From positions 1 through 64,000 of the forward strand of contig VXAI01000182.1 in the NCBI GenBank assembly GCA_013399305.1: a DNA stretch of 64,000 bases, read 5' to 3'. Position 1 is the stretch's first letter, and the number at the start of each line of letters is the position of its first letter. Shown here one piece after another: positions 46,851-61,284 of the stretch. The stretch is from Rostratula benghalensis (lineage: Eukaryota > Chordata > Aves > Charadriiformes > Rostratulidae). The translations under genes were made by a program, and so were the position numbers. Below the pieces are notes generated by a model that worked only from the letters and a program-made list of their open reading frames with translations, made no database searches and was not told the DNA's origin.

Positions 46851-48710
46851 CCTTCATCATAGCCAACCTGCAGGCAGCAGGTCTCTACCCTCTTTAGAGT
46901 AATTCCCTGGGGGACTCTCCTTTCTGCTGCACCCAGGATGGGATAAAACATCCCCAACAACAAACAACACAACAGAGCTCAACTAATACAAGCTGAACCC
47001 CAGACCTTTTTGTATAAATAATCACAAGGTTATATCCCATACAATTGTGGCCACTGGCTAAAATACACCCTTCCTGCACACAGAGAGGCTCATTTTTGGG
47101 ATAGAATCTTAAAGTGATTCCTTATGAGGAATTTTCTTGAGTCCTCATGATAAACAGAGTAACTTCATTTTCATTAACTCTAGTTATCTGCTGACATGAA
47201 GACCCTCTTTCCTGCACTCTATCTTTTGCAATTGCAGCCATCCTTTACAATGCTTAGAATTCATTACGCATATTATTATGTTAGCGTATGCTGGGCTGAA
47301 AAACCCTGTGATGCTGGCAGGTCAATGTTGTTTGATTCCACTTGAGAGGCTATTTCAGGAACTCATTGAACTGTTTTGGGATTACATCACATGCACAGCT
47401 AAAAGTTGCAGCACACAGCAGTCAGAAAGCATCTCTAAATATTTATGCATATACACCAGGACACACAAACATACACATAATCAACCCTGCAGGTGCCTAC
47501 TGTGCAACTGATTTGCTTTAAAAGGATTGCTAGAATCAGAGTAAAAATGCCCCCACTTCAAACAATGTTCTCCTTTTACCAGATTTAGTGATTTGTGTGT
47601 TGGGTTGAGAGTATGTAGATGGCAATGACCTTGATACAGTTGCTGTCAAGTTTTAACCATGCAAAGCAGGACACTGTCCCCAAGAGCAGTGAAGAAACTC
47701 CCAACACCTTGCCTCATCCATGTAGCCCACACTTCCAACCACTAAAGACATTTTCGGAATAGACAATAATTTGGGAATATTTTACTCTTCAGCAGAGGAC
47801 TCTTTGAAGTTAACAGGCAACAATTTCAGCCCCAAGAGTAAATCAAAGCTGAATACCCCCAGTCCATTGCAGAGCTGGTTTAACAACAGCTGGAGATGTC
47901 TTTAAATACAGCTGGGCTACTTGCTTTGCTCTGTCTTCACTCACTAATATTTAAAGCACCTGGGTACAAAGTGAAAGTAAAGCTCTACCTGCTGGGAGGA
48001 GGACTTAGAGGAGGCCTCTCATCTGAAAAATGCAGTGTTTTAAACTGCTTAGGGTGGTTTCTGTGTTAACTCTTAAGTAAGAGCTTAAGAATAATGGCCA
48101 GCTGAATGACCTGGGCATGTGAGAGAAATTTTCACCATCAGGTTAGTTCCTGTTATTGTATGTTATAAACTTAAATCATTCCTCTAAGCTTTTAATAAAT
48201 GTTTCAGATTGCCTATGGGTAAATGTGACCATGCATATATCTCTATATCCACCTATATATCCTATGCATGTTTTATTTCTCAAATAGCAAATGAACATGA
48301 AGCATCAGAAGATACGTTAAAATGGTTGGGTTTGGTTGAAAACCTAATTTTTATTTTATTTTTTTCTTGTTATAGGGAGCAAGAGAAAAGAAAGGTATTT
48401 ACTGATTTTTTTTTTGTGATGGTGTAAAACCTTAGCTTGTGCTTTCTTGGGCATAAGCTGCCGTTAGAGATGAGGAAAACTGCTCTTCCTACCTAAGCAG
48501 AAGCATTTACAGCAGTGTATGGGCTGATCTGCTGGGGGGTGCGGGGGATTCTGGTTTACCTTAGTGAATTCTAATACTAAACCTCTAGTTATTTCAGCGT
48601 GGGTATTTTAATTTTCTCTATCAGTCTTTCTTATCTCACTAACTCTATGTATAGCAGCCGGTCCACCTGCCAGAAGAATGTGAACAGGAGACATAACGCA
48701 AGGGGAGATT

Positions 48711-48738
48711 GAAAGAATAGGCATGAAAGAATAGGTAT
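48711..48738. repeat. 14-base tandem duplication
   Basis: GAAAGAATAGGCAT followed directly by GAAAGAATAGGTAT, one mismatch. Confidence 0.85.
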
Positions 48739-51700
48739 TTCATCACTTTCTTACTGCCTGTTTCTTTTCTTGATTCCTAAAACAATTTCCCATTTCAGAC
48801 AGGATTCTAACAAGAAAAGTGACCCTCTAATTTGAACTAAACAGTCTTACTATGATTTTCTTAAGACCTTTTAAAGAAGCATAGGTTTGCTGGAGGCCGT
48901 GGTAATGAGTGGCAGATGTGAGTAGCTAAAGCCTTGAGGTAAAAAGCTCCACAGAATTTGTCTGGAAATAATGTGGAGATAGCATGTAATATTAATGACA
49001 TTAATAATTTGATAATTAACAGTTTAACCAGGCATATTGAAAATCTGAGGGTTTTTTTGTGGTGTTGGTGTTTAATGCAGGTAAGTTAAATGTGAGCATG
49101 CTTTGTTTATTTTATTTTTTTTCCCCCCAGTATTTTAATTGTGGTCTTTTATCTAGTGCCTTTTCATTTATTATCACTATTTTTATTGGACTTTGAGAGT
49201 AAAGTGCACTAGTTAAGATAACACGGACCTAAGGTGGCCTTTGGGTGGATGTGCCAGCATGGGCAGGGAAGGGGGGCAACTGTGTACCCCAGTGGCATCC
49301 TAAGGGACAAACCTCAGAGAGTACCTGCCTGCAGGGCAGCTTCAGCCACTGGGAGAGCAGTCAGGGCCTTTTTCCAACTGGTAATCACCATGATGTGAGT
49401 ACAGTTAGATAATCTGTAAATGCAAAAATCTGCAATCAACAAAATTAACATAAGCTCCATGCCAAGCCATAATTAATGATAATAACAAAAAATAGGCGTC
49501 AGCTTGGAAATGCAAGTGCTTAATACTTCCAGAAAAGGTTAGTGGAAGAGAAGTATTCAGTTTCAGTGAAAGACATAAAGCAGTTCTGCAGGTCAACTCA
49601 CATCTGGAAAACCTGCTTTGGTTTCTGCTGTGTTCCTTTCCACTGATTAAAAGGGTGCCATTGCTAAACTTGTAGAGTCACCCCAGACTTCTTCTGATTT
49701 AACTGGGAACACAAAAGCCTGAGTTTCTAATTACTTAATGGGTATTAAATATATCTGAACTTCTTCCTACGACCTCGTGTGGTTCCAGCTCCCCTCTGTG
49801 CTTTATTTCCCTCTCTGTTCCCAAGCTGAGTCTGAGGGCTTCTTGCTGAGGTGAGAGGTCATTTTGAAGCCAGACTGTACAGGAACTTCATATTCTGAAA
49901 TCCCACTTTCTCACGGCAAAACATCTTAATCTTTTTCACAGAGTAGCTCAGAAGAAAGTAAGACTGAGCTGGCAATGAGAATTGGCACGAAGATATACTT
50001 TGAACTATTATGGCATAAACACTGAGACTAGTTATATCTAATAGAAGCCAGAAACTACAGCTGGGTGCAGTAGCCAGACATCTGAGTGTGCAATAATGGT
50101 AAAAAAAATAAATAAATTCCTGTACCTGTTCAGGGAGTAGCCAGTGACCTGGACCGTCAGGACTAGGAGTCCTTGTATTTTAATCCTTGCTTTTATGATC
50201 GATGATACTATTCTTAGTCATAGAAATGTGTCACCCTATTTTTAAGTTTAAGTAAGCTGTGTGCCTCCATAGCAGCTTGCAATTGTGAGTTCCAAAGAGC
50301 AATTTGAAACATGCCTCATGACTCTACTGTTATTATTTTATAATATTGAAATAGCAGATGCTGCAAACAGAATAGATACATTGGCTAGACGTTTTGATAC
50401 ATTCCTGTTCATTATTTAATGAATTTAGTAAATATCAAGTGTACACTTGTTCTGATTCTGGTTCTGATCTTTTTCAGTTAAATGTAAAAAAGAAGCGAGA
50501 TTTTAAAGAAAGAATTGAAAGAAAATCCCAAAGCAGAGAAGATTAGATCTCCAAGACAGTACTCAATGCAACCCCTTACAAAAATTCAGTCTTGGAAACT
50601 GATTTGTACATGGGACACTTGCTTCATTCACTCAAGAAACTAAGCCTGTACACCATTTGCACATTCTTCTCCTCTCTGTCATAGATCACCACAGTGCTCA
50701 GTTGTGCTTTGGCTTTGAAGTCATCACTGTGCCAGAGGACATGAAAATTAAGTAGGAAAGAAGCGGATTTGAGTGTCAGCAAACTTTCCTTCAGCCCAGA
50801 CATGTCAGTGGGAAGGCTGATAAATTAACTTGTGCAATTGAGGGAAGATGAGAAAACAGTAATAAACAATTTAAAAAGGAAAAAGACCCATGTTTGGAGA
50901 AGTGCTAGCTCCTGATTTGGATGTGCTGTGACGTGACCATCTGTTTATCTCTGCACAGCTTACATGGGAATGGTTGAGGTGGCCTGGCAGTGCAGCACAG
51001 AGAGAACAAAGAGAGCCCCCGTCTCTCTGCTGCCTGCCCCAGTGCAGATGGATGTGATATTGATGCACTCTTCTGTTTTTCCATTCACTTTAGTCTTCTA
51101 ATTTGCAGTTAGCAATTGTGAAAGGTGCTAGAATAACAGCACAAGAAGAAGAAATCTCCTGTTTAATTACAGGAAGTTTACAGGCTGAAAAGTGGCAATT
51201 CAAGCTGTCCTTTAGGTCAGGCTCTTAAGACCATCTAGAGGGTCTTTTATAAGTCACTAGACTTAGATTGTAGCTGACTGCGTGCAAGGAGAAGTATGAG
51301 GAGAGGAAGGATGATGTACAGGAATATTTCTTATGAGTCTCAGACACATAATTTGGAAAGTACCCTTAGAAATATCATAAACCAGATCCTTGATCTTGCA
51401 ACCATGGACCCATTAGTCTGTCAATGAGAAGCATCTCAAGTAAATACAAGAGGCTTTGCTCCTGGTCACAGGAGTCATGCGCTCACTTTGGGAAGCAGGG
51501 AGTACTGCTAGCTTAAGTTCAGATCTATGAACTTTAAATGATTTTGGGGTTTTCACGTTGATTTCCTCAGCGTGCTCCCCATGGTTACTCCACAGTACCT
51601 TCTCTGCAAGTGAAGGCTTAGACTCACTGTATTTTTCCAGTAACAGATAATCTTCACTGTCTCCAGAAGGTGAGCTGTGAACTATTCATGACCTGCTTAT

Positions 51701-52346
51701 TTCATATGGCATAAATAAAAAAAGTCCTCGGACTAAAGCAGAAACAAACTACAGAGATGGAGTGATCTGGTGTATAACTAGCTCTTGGCCATCCCCCTGT
51801 AATAAACAAGATGGCATATTCTACCAGCCAAGCAGCAGGGTGGGTACTTATCAATAGTAAGGGACAAACCTACATGCACCAAAATAAAGTTGTCAGGTTT
51901 TGGTGTGTCTAATTTAATAATGAATGGAACTTCATACCTCTATTGCTGTGTGTGTGAAAAGCTGTATTCCACTTCGGAAAGTCAAATCTGCTCCCTGCTA
52001 GCTTTCAAGCCCCACTATGCAGCTGGAATTAGCAGCTCCAGGGCTGTTTAATAGACACTCCAGCAATATTCCTCTTGTCAAGCTGCTCCTGCCTCTTTCA
52101 AAACCTGAATGACGCAGGAGGTGAGGAATCTTCCTCCTCTGTGCTGAGAAAAGCAGCAAATTCTTTGAGTGAGAATTGTTTCCAGCGTAAGAAGAATTGG
52201 GTTTTTTCTTTTTTTTTTTTTCTGTCTTAAAAAGCAATCCCAAGAAGTCAGTCTAAATTTACACAAGCCATGAGGTAGCCAATACTACTAATAAATGCCT
52301 AATGTATTAAATCAGTGGGAGCAATCAGGAAACCTCTGTTTGCATC

Positions 52347-52377
52347 TTTATGCACTTAGTAGTTTTAAGTGCATAAA
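52347..52377. repeat. Perfect 12-base hairpin
   Basis: TTTATGCACTTA and TAAGTGCATAAA pair perfectly around GTAGTTT. The GCACTTA/TAAGTGC words recall palindromic MITE-like repeats known from sauropsid genomes, so this may be the core of a decayed one. It is too short for a microRNA precursor by itself. Confidence 0.8.
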
Positions 52378-53390
52378 TTCATCCCTAATGGGTATAATAG
52401 AAAGATAGTTTTCTTGAACACTTCAAGCTTATATACCTTTCTCATAGAAACCCAGACTCTTCAGCTTCTAGTGAGAGACATATAAATACAAGAAATGTCT
52501 CATTGTAACAAGCTGAGTATCTTCATAAATAGAAAAATAACTTCAGCTGAGGCTGAAATTGAAGGAAATAACCATGCGATTTCTAACAACCTTTACTATT
52601 ACTAGCTTATAGCTTCACAACTACTTTTGTACTTTTACCTTCTGTAGCTCTGGGAGCACAAAATTGTCATTGCTTTTGAATTTCTCCTGCTTAATTTCTG
52701 TGATTTTTCATGAGTTATATTTCTTTCTCTATTAGATTGGTGGCTCAGAATATTCCATATCTCAGTTTAGCATCTGCTTTGACTACCTACTTTTCACCAC
52801 AAATTCCCCTTCTGCTTGATGACAATTAAATATCCTGCAATAGATTATGCTTTACTGTCCAAAATGAGACAAAGTGTATGTTTCCATGGCCCTCCCCCAA
52901 TACATTGTTTTAAAATGTGTTTTCCCTCCATCTGTTGATTGATTCCCTTCTATGGTAATTTGTTTTACCACCTGATTTTGTTCAGTTTATCCTAATAGGA
53001 CAGAAGCTTTTAAAGGATATTTGATGATGAATAATGGCTAAACTGATTATTACAAAAATTACTTAATAGATATTGCCCATTTCTTTCTCTTTTATGGTTT
53101 ATCTACACAGGAAAGCCATTGCACAGCAAGGTAGAACATGAATTTAAAGCAAAGTGACTATTTCACATTAGCTTCCCACAAGGATACTGTCATCCTGCAT
53201 GCAGGTTTCACTTAATTCACTTCCAAAACTGGCTAAGAAAACTTGCATAAATGTATTCTTGCTGTGAAATGTTGTCCACATAGAGAATTAAAGGTGAAAT
53301 AGCTTTCCAAACTCCTTTCCATGATGGCAAGAACTTATGTACTTTTCTGGTCCCTTCTGCAGTGGTACTAGAGTGCTGCTGAGTTTATAA

Positions 53391-53480
53391 TGTATTTATT
53401 CCAACAATAGCCCTAAGAGCAAGGGGAACACTCAGTATCTTTCCCAAGATTGTGCAAGGGGGCTGAAATAGGGCGGAGAG
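53391..53480 (-). mobile_element. Possible MIR/CORE-SINE remnant (weak)
   Basis: CCAACAATAGCCCTAAGAGC, GAACACTCAGTATCTTTCCC and AAGATTGTGCAAGGGGGCTG roughly follow the reverse MIR order (ACAACCCTATGAGG, GAAACTGAGG, CTTGCCCAAGGTCACACAGC), but a block in the middle is missing. Confidence 0.28.
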
Positions 53481-56400
53481 ATTAATTCAGTTTTCACGTT
53501 CAACGTCTTTATCGCTGCTGGGTCATGGCTTTACTCCATGAAAAGCCTGTAGTTCCTAATCCTGTTTTATAATTCTGTTTATCCTCCCAAGAGGTGTGAC
53601 TCAGCTGCACAACACTGATGGATCTTGTAAACTAAAGTTGTTATTTCCTGACAGTGACTGGCCGTGTAGCTTTATGACGTTTGTATGAATTCACTGAATG
53701 TGAATGAGAACATGAAGGTAGAGAAAAGCTCAGTGATGTCCTCTGATATAGAGACTCAGAGGTCTGATGCACTTTGGTACGTAAATCCTGTGGACTTTAA
53801 ATAACTTGGAGAATCTTATTTAAATAACTGTGATTGCTGGTTTGTTGTTTTTTTTTAAGAAAATATGGAATAGCCTGTTTTAAATCATCTTGTGTTCCTG
53901 TGCTTCCTCCTCTTTCAGAGGAGTTGCATTTGCATAGAAAGAAGACCCTTTAAATAAAGGCACAAAGTCCATTTTTTTGAATAGAGAGAAACTCAGCAGT
54001 CAAAGCTAATATTAGGATTAAACATTGCCCTTCCAACTCAATAATGGGCTTAAACTTTATTCATTTGCCTTGTGCTAATGGAGCAGAAATTTCAAGGTTC
54101 TTTTCATCTTGCTGCCTAAGATCTGATATCTAGAGCAAGAGACCTGTTTTGCTAAATCTTGCAGAGAGCTGGCAACCCTGCAAGCAAAGATGAGGCTAGG
54201 GTTTCAGATGTCAGTTCACCAAACACTGAATTTCAGAACTCTGATGCCTTTTGTTAAACCTGAAATCTTTTCGTTATTTTTGCAGAAATGCAATGAAGAG
54301 GTGAATCTGAAGTAATTTCTTTCGTTTGAAACCAAGGTTGCTTTTCCTTGTTTCTGCTTAGAATGGATTTCCTGTCTTGGTTGTGATTTACTGTTCCCTG
54401 GCTTGGGGTCCATAATGTGTATGGAGCAAGTGGGTGGAAGCCTACCCACTGTATGCCACCTGCTGAGAATACATCGGGAGAGGTTTCCCCACAACTGTTG
54501 ATTGGGGTTTTTTTTGTTTGTTTGTTGTTTTTTTTTTTTGTTTAGTTTTCAGTTGTCTAAAGTTACTGTGAGTGTTCTACTCTAGAAACTTTTCCAGCCT
54601 GATACCTTCCTAACAACAGGAATAACCATTCCTCTCACGTATTGCCATTAATGTGTGATCTTGTTTTGCATGTTGGCATTGGGGTTATTAGCAATTGCAA
54701 AATTTTCTCAACTTCACCCAATGCCAGAGCTGCACAAAACATGTAGGCAGCTACTGCATGGTGGTTGTGCACGCAGAAGGCATCTGTGGGGGTTTTCCTG
54801 CCCCCAGATGGGAATGCAAACTCCTGCCCACACAGAGGGTGCCTGGGCTGTTGGGAGCACCTTGCTTTCTCCTCTCCTGCTTCCTGGGTGGGAAACACTG
54901 CTTGGAGGAGACTTCACCACGTTATTGCTTGCTGCTGTGCATGCTCTTGGTCTCACCCAGGCTCTGCACTGCTGTGCATCCATTACCATTTTGTGGATGT
55001 GTGTTTTATATTTAATGATTGGCTCGCAAACAGCCACAGTTAACTGCAGCTCTTGCCTCCTACTACCAGATTGGTTAGGGTTTTGTTTGTTTTTTATTAG
55101 TGGTTTTTTGGGTTGTTTTATTTTTTATACCTGAGGTCTCTGACCTTGGGTAATTAAAAATCCTTGATTATTTTTATTTTAACACTGAAGGAAAGGGTTC
55201 AATCTGCTTGTGATAATAGTGATGACTGACATTGTTTCAAAGCAGATTTAGAGATAAGTTTGGTCCTGACATTTAGTCAGCCAGTGGGTGTTGTTTATTG
55301 CCTAGCAATTAGAACTTATATTAACATAATATCTCCTCAACTTCAAAAATTTCTGAGAGCTCTCTGTGAACAGATTCCCAAGAGCTCTCCCCTGCTCTCT
55401 TTCCTTTGTCTTTTCACTTTCCCACCTCCACACCCATCCACCCACCTGCCTTTAAATGTGCTGTTTCAAATTTAGAGTTCAAGAAACTTTGTTTAAGTCT
55501 AAATCATGAAAGTTATTTTCTTCTAGGGCAGAAGCAGCCCACAGCCCCTTTATTTTAAACCAAGTTAAAGCACTGCTTTTTAGTCTTCAGAAACTTTTTC
55601 ACTTTTAGGAGTGCTCACAGAGCAATACACTACAGAAAATGAGTGTTTGAGGAGGACGGAGCCGGTTCCCATCTGGAAATGGTCCAAGTGCACCAAGTAT
55701 TTTCCTTGCCACCCACATTGTCAGGGCTCCCTTTTGTCTCAGTATTATATCTGGTGTTTTTATCAGTTTATTATGGAGATACATTCATTAGTTTTATATC
55801 ATATCTGCTTTTTATGAAATTGTCATATTCATTTTCACTTCTGTGCTGCTGGGTTGTCTGCAGGAGAATGTGAAAACGAGCGTGTTTGAGCTAAAGATGC
55901 ATTGAAGGCAGACAAATGTGGAAAAATTAACTGACTAGAAAAATTAATCCAAAAGTATTGCTATAAAAATAATTTGTAATTGATTTCAAACTCCAGTCAA
56001 AAGGTGCTGCTGTACAAAGCCAAACATTTGCTATGGCTCTGTCACAGGCTTTGCTCACAGAATTGGATGAGGAAAATGCTAAGGGTTTCTAGTGAAATGG
56101 AACAAAAATGAACATTGCTTTTGTGCGTTTTCACCTGTGTATATCCACATATGCACACACATTCTTAGAGCAAATTTTCATTGTTCTTTTCATCTTTTTT
56201 TTTTAATGCTTAAGCTCTATCATTTCAGTATTAAGGAGTAACAGTTGGTGACACTTCTGTTTTTTTTTTTCCTCAACCCTTAGAGTGTACTTTTTTTCAT
56301 CAAAGGAGACACCTGCTTCTCTTGTCTGGGAGGAGATAATGATGGGAGATAAGGACTGATATTTATTTTCAAACAACTATAATTAACAATGGAACAAACT

Positions 56401-59400
56401 GGCTTTGGGGACTAATCAGTGCTTTCCTCTGATCCTGGGGCAAACCCTGAAAGATGAAATGTCAATTCACTCCCTTGCAGCCATCACCATAACACAGTCA
56501 TATGTGACTGGTTTAATAAATACTGTCATCCTAATGCTCTATGGCAGTCACTTTGCTCATGAGAATGAACAAGCTTGTTTACTATCAGATGCAGAATTGC
56601 TGCTCAAACCCTGATTGTTAGGAAGAGGCTAATCGGATGGGAGAGTGATGAGGAAGAGATCAAATCCTTAAATCAAGTTAAATCCAATGAGACTGCTCTA
56701 TCATATTAGTACCTTTCTTTCCCCTCTCTAGCAACAAAATTAAAGTAGCTTATCCTGAAGGAGGGCAGCTAATTTGATGTGAAGGCTGCCAGTGTAAGCA
56801 GTTGTAGTGCTGCTTTGCATTAGAGTTGAGTGTACAGGGGGAGCTGGGGCGATGGCTGGTCCCTGGCTGAAGCCCTGGGAAGGGTGATGGCAGCATTGCA
56901 GCTGGTTCCTCTATTAAATTATAGGGGGGAGAGCAATTGCTCAAACAGCTGTGTGTGGTAGCAGCTAGGAGTGATGGGGGGATTTTTTGTGGCAAACAGG
57001 AAAAAGATCAGTCAGAACACACAGAGACTTTTTTTTTTTCCAGCCTCAGCTGCAAATAGGGAAAGTGGCTTCTATGCTCATTTAAAAAGTCTCCCTTGAG
57101 GTCAGAGTGGTGCCAACTTACTGTAACCAAAGCTCTCATACAAAGAGTTGACCACAGCCTTTATCCCTCAGATAACAAGCTTGACAAGTACCTTTGCCAT
57201 CCGGGCATGTTCAGTTCTAGGGAGAGCTTTACATGAATAAATCATTACCTCTTTAGCCACACTCCAGAATTAATGATTCCCCCACCTCTTTTGACAAGCA
57301 CTTCTTTTGCTGTAGGTTGTGACTTGTGGCTCCTTAAGGGTTGGTTGCAACTGAGGACTCCTGGAGGCTTTTGCTTTCTCCTTTTTGGATATTCAGTCAC
57401 AGGAAAAGTTACTAGAATATCTGAAAATGCAGGTATAATTATCATGAAGGCTAGCATTTTCTGAATGACAGCACATAGCTGGGAGAAGAAATCACGAATG
57501 AAAGAAAAACCATTATGTAAGACCAAAGTCATAATCAAAATGAAGACAAAACTTTTTGGAGGTAGAAAAGTATGATTTACTGTGCATATTGGGACATTTC
57601 TTGCTTCTAGTTTTATTAGCATCACATGAAGGTTGGAGGAAACGCCTTTGTTTAGATACTTTCATCATAAACTAAAAGTTATGAGTGTTTTCCACGTATG
57701 TCATATTGTAGAATTACCCCTACAATTTTGCTGTCCTTAGAGATGCAAAGAGTTTGGGAAAAAGCCTTGTATATCCTTGTATGGTTGGAATATCGAATGA
57801 ATGTGACCTCTTAGTCCCTGATGTTGTTTTACTTCCATCAGTATAACCTAATAAGAGATTTGAATGTCAAACTGAAATGCAACTTGGGTTTTTTTATGAT
57901 GTTTTATAACTTAGTTTTATAACTTAGATTGTAAAAGTAGAGGACTGGCTCCAGGGAAAAATTTTAAGATCAAGTATGAACTTTACCAAAATTGAAGGTG
58001 TTTGGATCTTTGGTACTGTGAGAGTTATTTCTGTCACAAAGCGTGACTGTCTCTTTTCTAAAATTACTTGATAGGTCATTAACATATCCTTAGTTTTGCT
58101 TTATTAGTATAATTCTTAAAACTTCAGTGCAAGTTTCAATGAGTAGCCACCTCTCTGCTCTTTAGGGGGTAAGAAAGTAGCGATTCAAGTAATGAGGAAA
58201 AAGTGTAGAATATGACCTGAGACCTCACCACACTGAAACCAAAATGAGAAATAGAAAAAATCCCAAAGCCTGTAACTTTTAAGACTTTTTCTTTGGAGGG
58301 GAGGAGGTGAAGGGGGAGGTTTGGTCAGCACTTTAGCATTCCCAGTGCTGGAAAGAGAATAAAATCAAAGTTGGCCTGAGATTCAATGGGTCCGTAAGAG
58401 ATACAAATTCTGCTAATCAGGATAATTCTTACACGTACAAAGGTAAAGGTTAAGTGCAGCAAAAGGTTTAGTGTTTCAGTTTCAGGGCTGGTAATGCCAG
58501 CACCACCTTCAGAAACACGCCACTAGAGTAAAGTAGGATGAACCTTCATCCAAGTGTTCTTCGCTCAGACTTTTAATCTTTTGTTACCAGACAATCTGTG
58601 TAGCATGAGATCAAAATTCTGTATTGTACATCTAGGTATTGGCAAGAAGGAAGGTGGAGAAAAGGGTGAATTAAGAACTTTATTAAACCCTGGTATATAA
58701 ACGTTGATTTTTAAGTAACAGTTTCAAAAGTATCCAGCAGAGAGACAAGAGAGTAGAAGCAAAATACTTAGAATAACCTCTTTTATGACTGATACAGGTT
58801 AGCTTAGTGTCATATGTATTCTCTCATGGCTGAATATGCTTGTCTTACAAATCTGAACCTAGGTCGGAGTTCCAATTATATAATCTTATTTTTGAGTTGT
58901 AAAACCTAACCTTGCATATAACCATGAAGTTTTAAAATTATTATTTCTAACATTACACTTGGTTAAAATGTTCTATTGATCTATGTCAGGAATTAAATTA
59001 ACATATCTTGAAATGAATTTGCATAACCTGAAAAAAAGGTTTGCACAGCCTGTTATACATTTACATTCCTAATAAAGTATTAACATATCCAAAAATGGAT
59101 TTTAAATAGTACTGCTGTATTTAAAATCCTTCCTGTAGATTCCTAACAAACAGCTTTGATTTGCATGTCCTGACTTTGCTATGTAACATAGAATTAATAA
59201 TTGACAGTTTGTAAATCAGCCTTTTAATCCTCTGCTGCTGTCACCTTTGCTCATACAGCTGAGAATTAACAGTGCAAAAAGGCAACCATATGCTTTCCCT
59301 TTTGCATGACGTAGGATTGAAGCTAAAACCAGAGTTTAGAGTAGGAGGATGCTTCAGGAGATGTGTTACTAGAATCAACTGTAAACTTGGGTGCAAAGCT

Positions 59401-59754
59401 CAGACTGGTCTTTACACATTCGAAGCCTGACCCTCAAACTCAGAACACCCCTCTCTCTCTCTTGCACTTACTAGGCAGTCAGGATGAGGATTTTGGGCTG
59501 CCCCTTAAGAGACTGTTCTAGATTTCATTCCCTGTGAATACAAGATGTGTGTCATTCTGTAGGATATAGGTTCTTCTGCTGAAGCCTGAAGAAATCTCTA
59601 GAAAGAGTTTAATAGCAGCATGGTAGGAATCAGAATCCAGTACAGGGTGTGATGAATTTCCCAGCAGGGGAGGTCCTGACATCTGAGAGCCAGCAACTCA
59701 CTGCAGAATACATTTGAATATCACTATTGGAGTCTGTAGCCACTGATGCATAAA
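53481..59754. other. Intergenic, no gene recognised
   Basis: No gene recognised. The 54.65-55.13 kb segment has the longest plus-strand open frame here (159 codons) with overlapping frames on both strands and no domain. T-rich GTTT repeats lie at 54505-54545 and 55080-55125. Confidence 0.55.
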
Positions 59755-59850
59755 GGCTCTGATTCAACAAGGTACTTAGCTTTAGGAGTCCTACTGAAAT
59801 CAACTGAATGATGCATGTGTTTAGTTATGCACACGAAATCTTGCTGTAAA
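59755..59850. mobile_element. Possible palindromic MITE-like repeat
   Basis: CTCTGATTCAACAAGGTACTT, GGAGTCCTACTGAAATCAAC and GATGCATGTGTTTAGTTATG resemble a recurrent sauropsid repeat with the words 'gattcagcaaagcacttaag', 'agtcccattgaagtcaatgg' and 'catgtgcttaactttaagc'. The second part mirrors the first, as expected for a palindromic DNA-transposon derivative. The match is from memory and degenerate. Confidence 0.35.
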
Positions 59851-61284
59851 GGAGCTAAGAGCAATTCCCATTGAAATCTGCAATCAAGTGTACTCTTTTG
59901 CTGCACCCGAAACACTGGCTTTTTAATATCAAAGCAGGAGTGAGACCACTCAGTACCATGTTGCTTTCAGCTGTTACAGTTTTCTAAAAGACATGGTACA
60001 ACTTGGCAGTGAAATCAGGTGAGGCAAGGGAAGACACTACTCTTGCCCTTACTAGTGGTTTTTCTCAAATCCTTTCCAGCTGTTTTAATGGCTTCTCTTG
60101 GTTCCACTCTGTGGTGGCATCTGAAATATTGCCAAGACACCCAGAGCACAAAGCCAAATCCCGTTGCTGGTTAGATAAAGCTGTTTCTGTGGCTGAAGGT
60201 GTGTTGGGCCATTCTTAAAATAGTGGTGATTCTAGGAGTATAAAAGCAGAAACCAGCAGTTGGCCTATTTTGTTTTAGCAATTTCCATCCATTACCCTCA
60301 TGAGACTGTGCTAAAGTGGTTGAATAGCTTCAACCTCAGACATATGATGGGATGTTGGGCAGTGCAAAGCAGGAGTTTGTAGTGCCTGGAAGACCACCAG
60401 GGGACTCTTACTGTCCACCTTTACAGCTGTATAACTGTGCCAACCCAATTTTACCTGTCACAAAAGGATCCTTTTTAGTATGGTGCATGCATGTAAGAAA
60501 ATTCTGAGCCAGGTCTTCAGTGGCTGCAAGCCAGTGTAACACTGAAACCCAGGGATGAGCACCAAATACACCAAGTGAGAGCCTGGTTTGTTGTTTCAGA
60601 TGCTGACTTGTGATTCTCCCCAGCAAAGTGGTCCTGTGATAGGAGCTTACTCAGCCTGTTTAACCTTCCTGTCTTTATTTCTTTTGGTTTACTCATGAAT
60701 CTGGTCAGTCAAATTACCAGCTACAGCTCTGACTCTGTACTGCCACTTTCGCTACTGATAATCAAAGCAGAGAAATACAGCTGCTTTTTTTTTTTTTCTT
60801 TTTCTTTTTGGTATCCCTAAATGAGTTTGCTCTGCAAGGAGTTAAGCACCCTCTGACTGGTAAACTGTGTGTAAATACTCTGTGTAAATATTGTGTAGAC
60901 ACCACTGAAACAGAGTAAATATAGAATCTACATGATATTATTTATAGCAATTATGGTTTTGGAGCATAATATCAGGTCTTTCCAAATACCTTTATTTGTC
61001 TCTGTTACATAATGTTACTGCCCTCTCCATATGGTAGGTTTTGCCTGTGGTTAAGAGCCAATAAAGAATCTTTTGGAGATGAGTCCGCAGGAAAAAGCAC
61101 AGTAGGTACTGAGATGATAAACATGCAGTAGGAGATCACCTGTTGTTACTCTCGACATGCTTTCCCTTTTAAATCAACTGGAAAGAAGCCCAAGGGCCTC
61201 TTTTGAAAAGGGATTTAGCCTCCGGCTCTGAAAACTGGGGCCAGCCATTCTGAAGTGCTGACCGGGCAGATGGGTTGTGCTGGT
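59851..61284. other. Intergenic, no gene recognised
   Basis: No recognisable gene. A T-rich run at 60787-60810 and chance frames under 75 codons. Confidence 0.6.

Larger units (their letters stand above)
46851..53390. other. Intergenic, no gene recognised
   Basis: About 6.5 kb without recognisable genes. At 48.33-48.40 kb a strong pyrimidine tract ending TTATAG is followed by 19 purine-rich bases and GTATTT, the layout of a micro-exon, but support is only from the signals. Confidence 0.55.

Noticed and set aside
54635..55134. A 159-codon plus-strand frame with hydrophobic stretches, and several overlapping frames
   Set aside because: No recognisable family. The hydrophobic end comes from T-rich GTTT repeats, and antisense and shifted frames are nearly as long.
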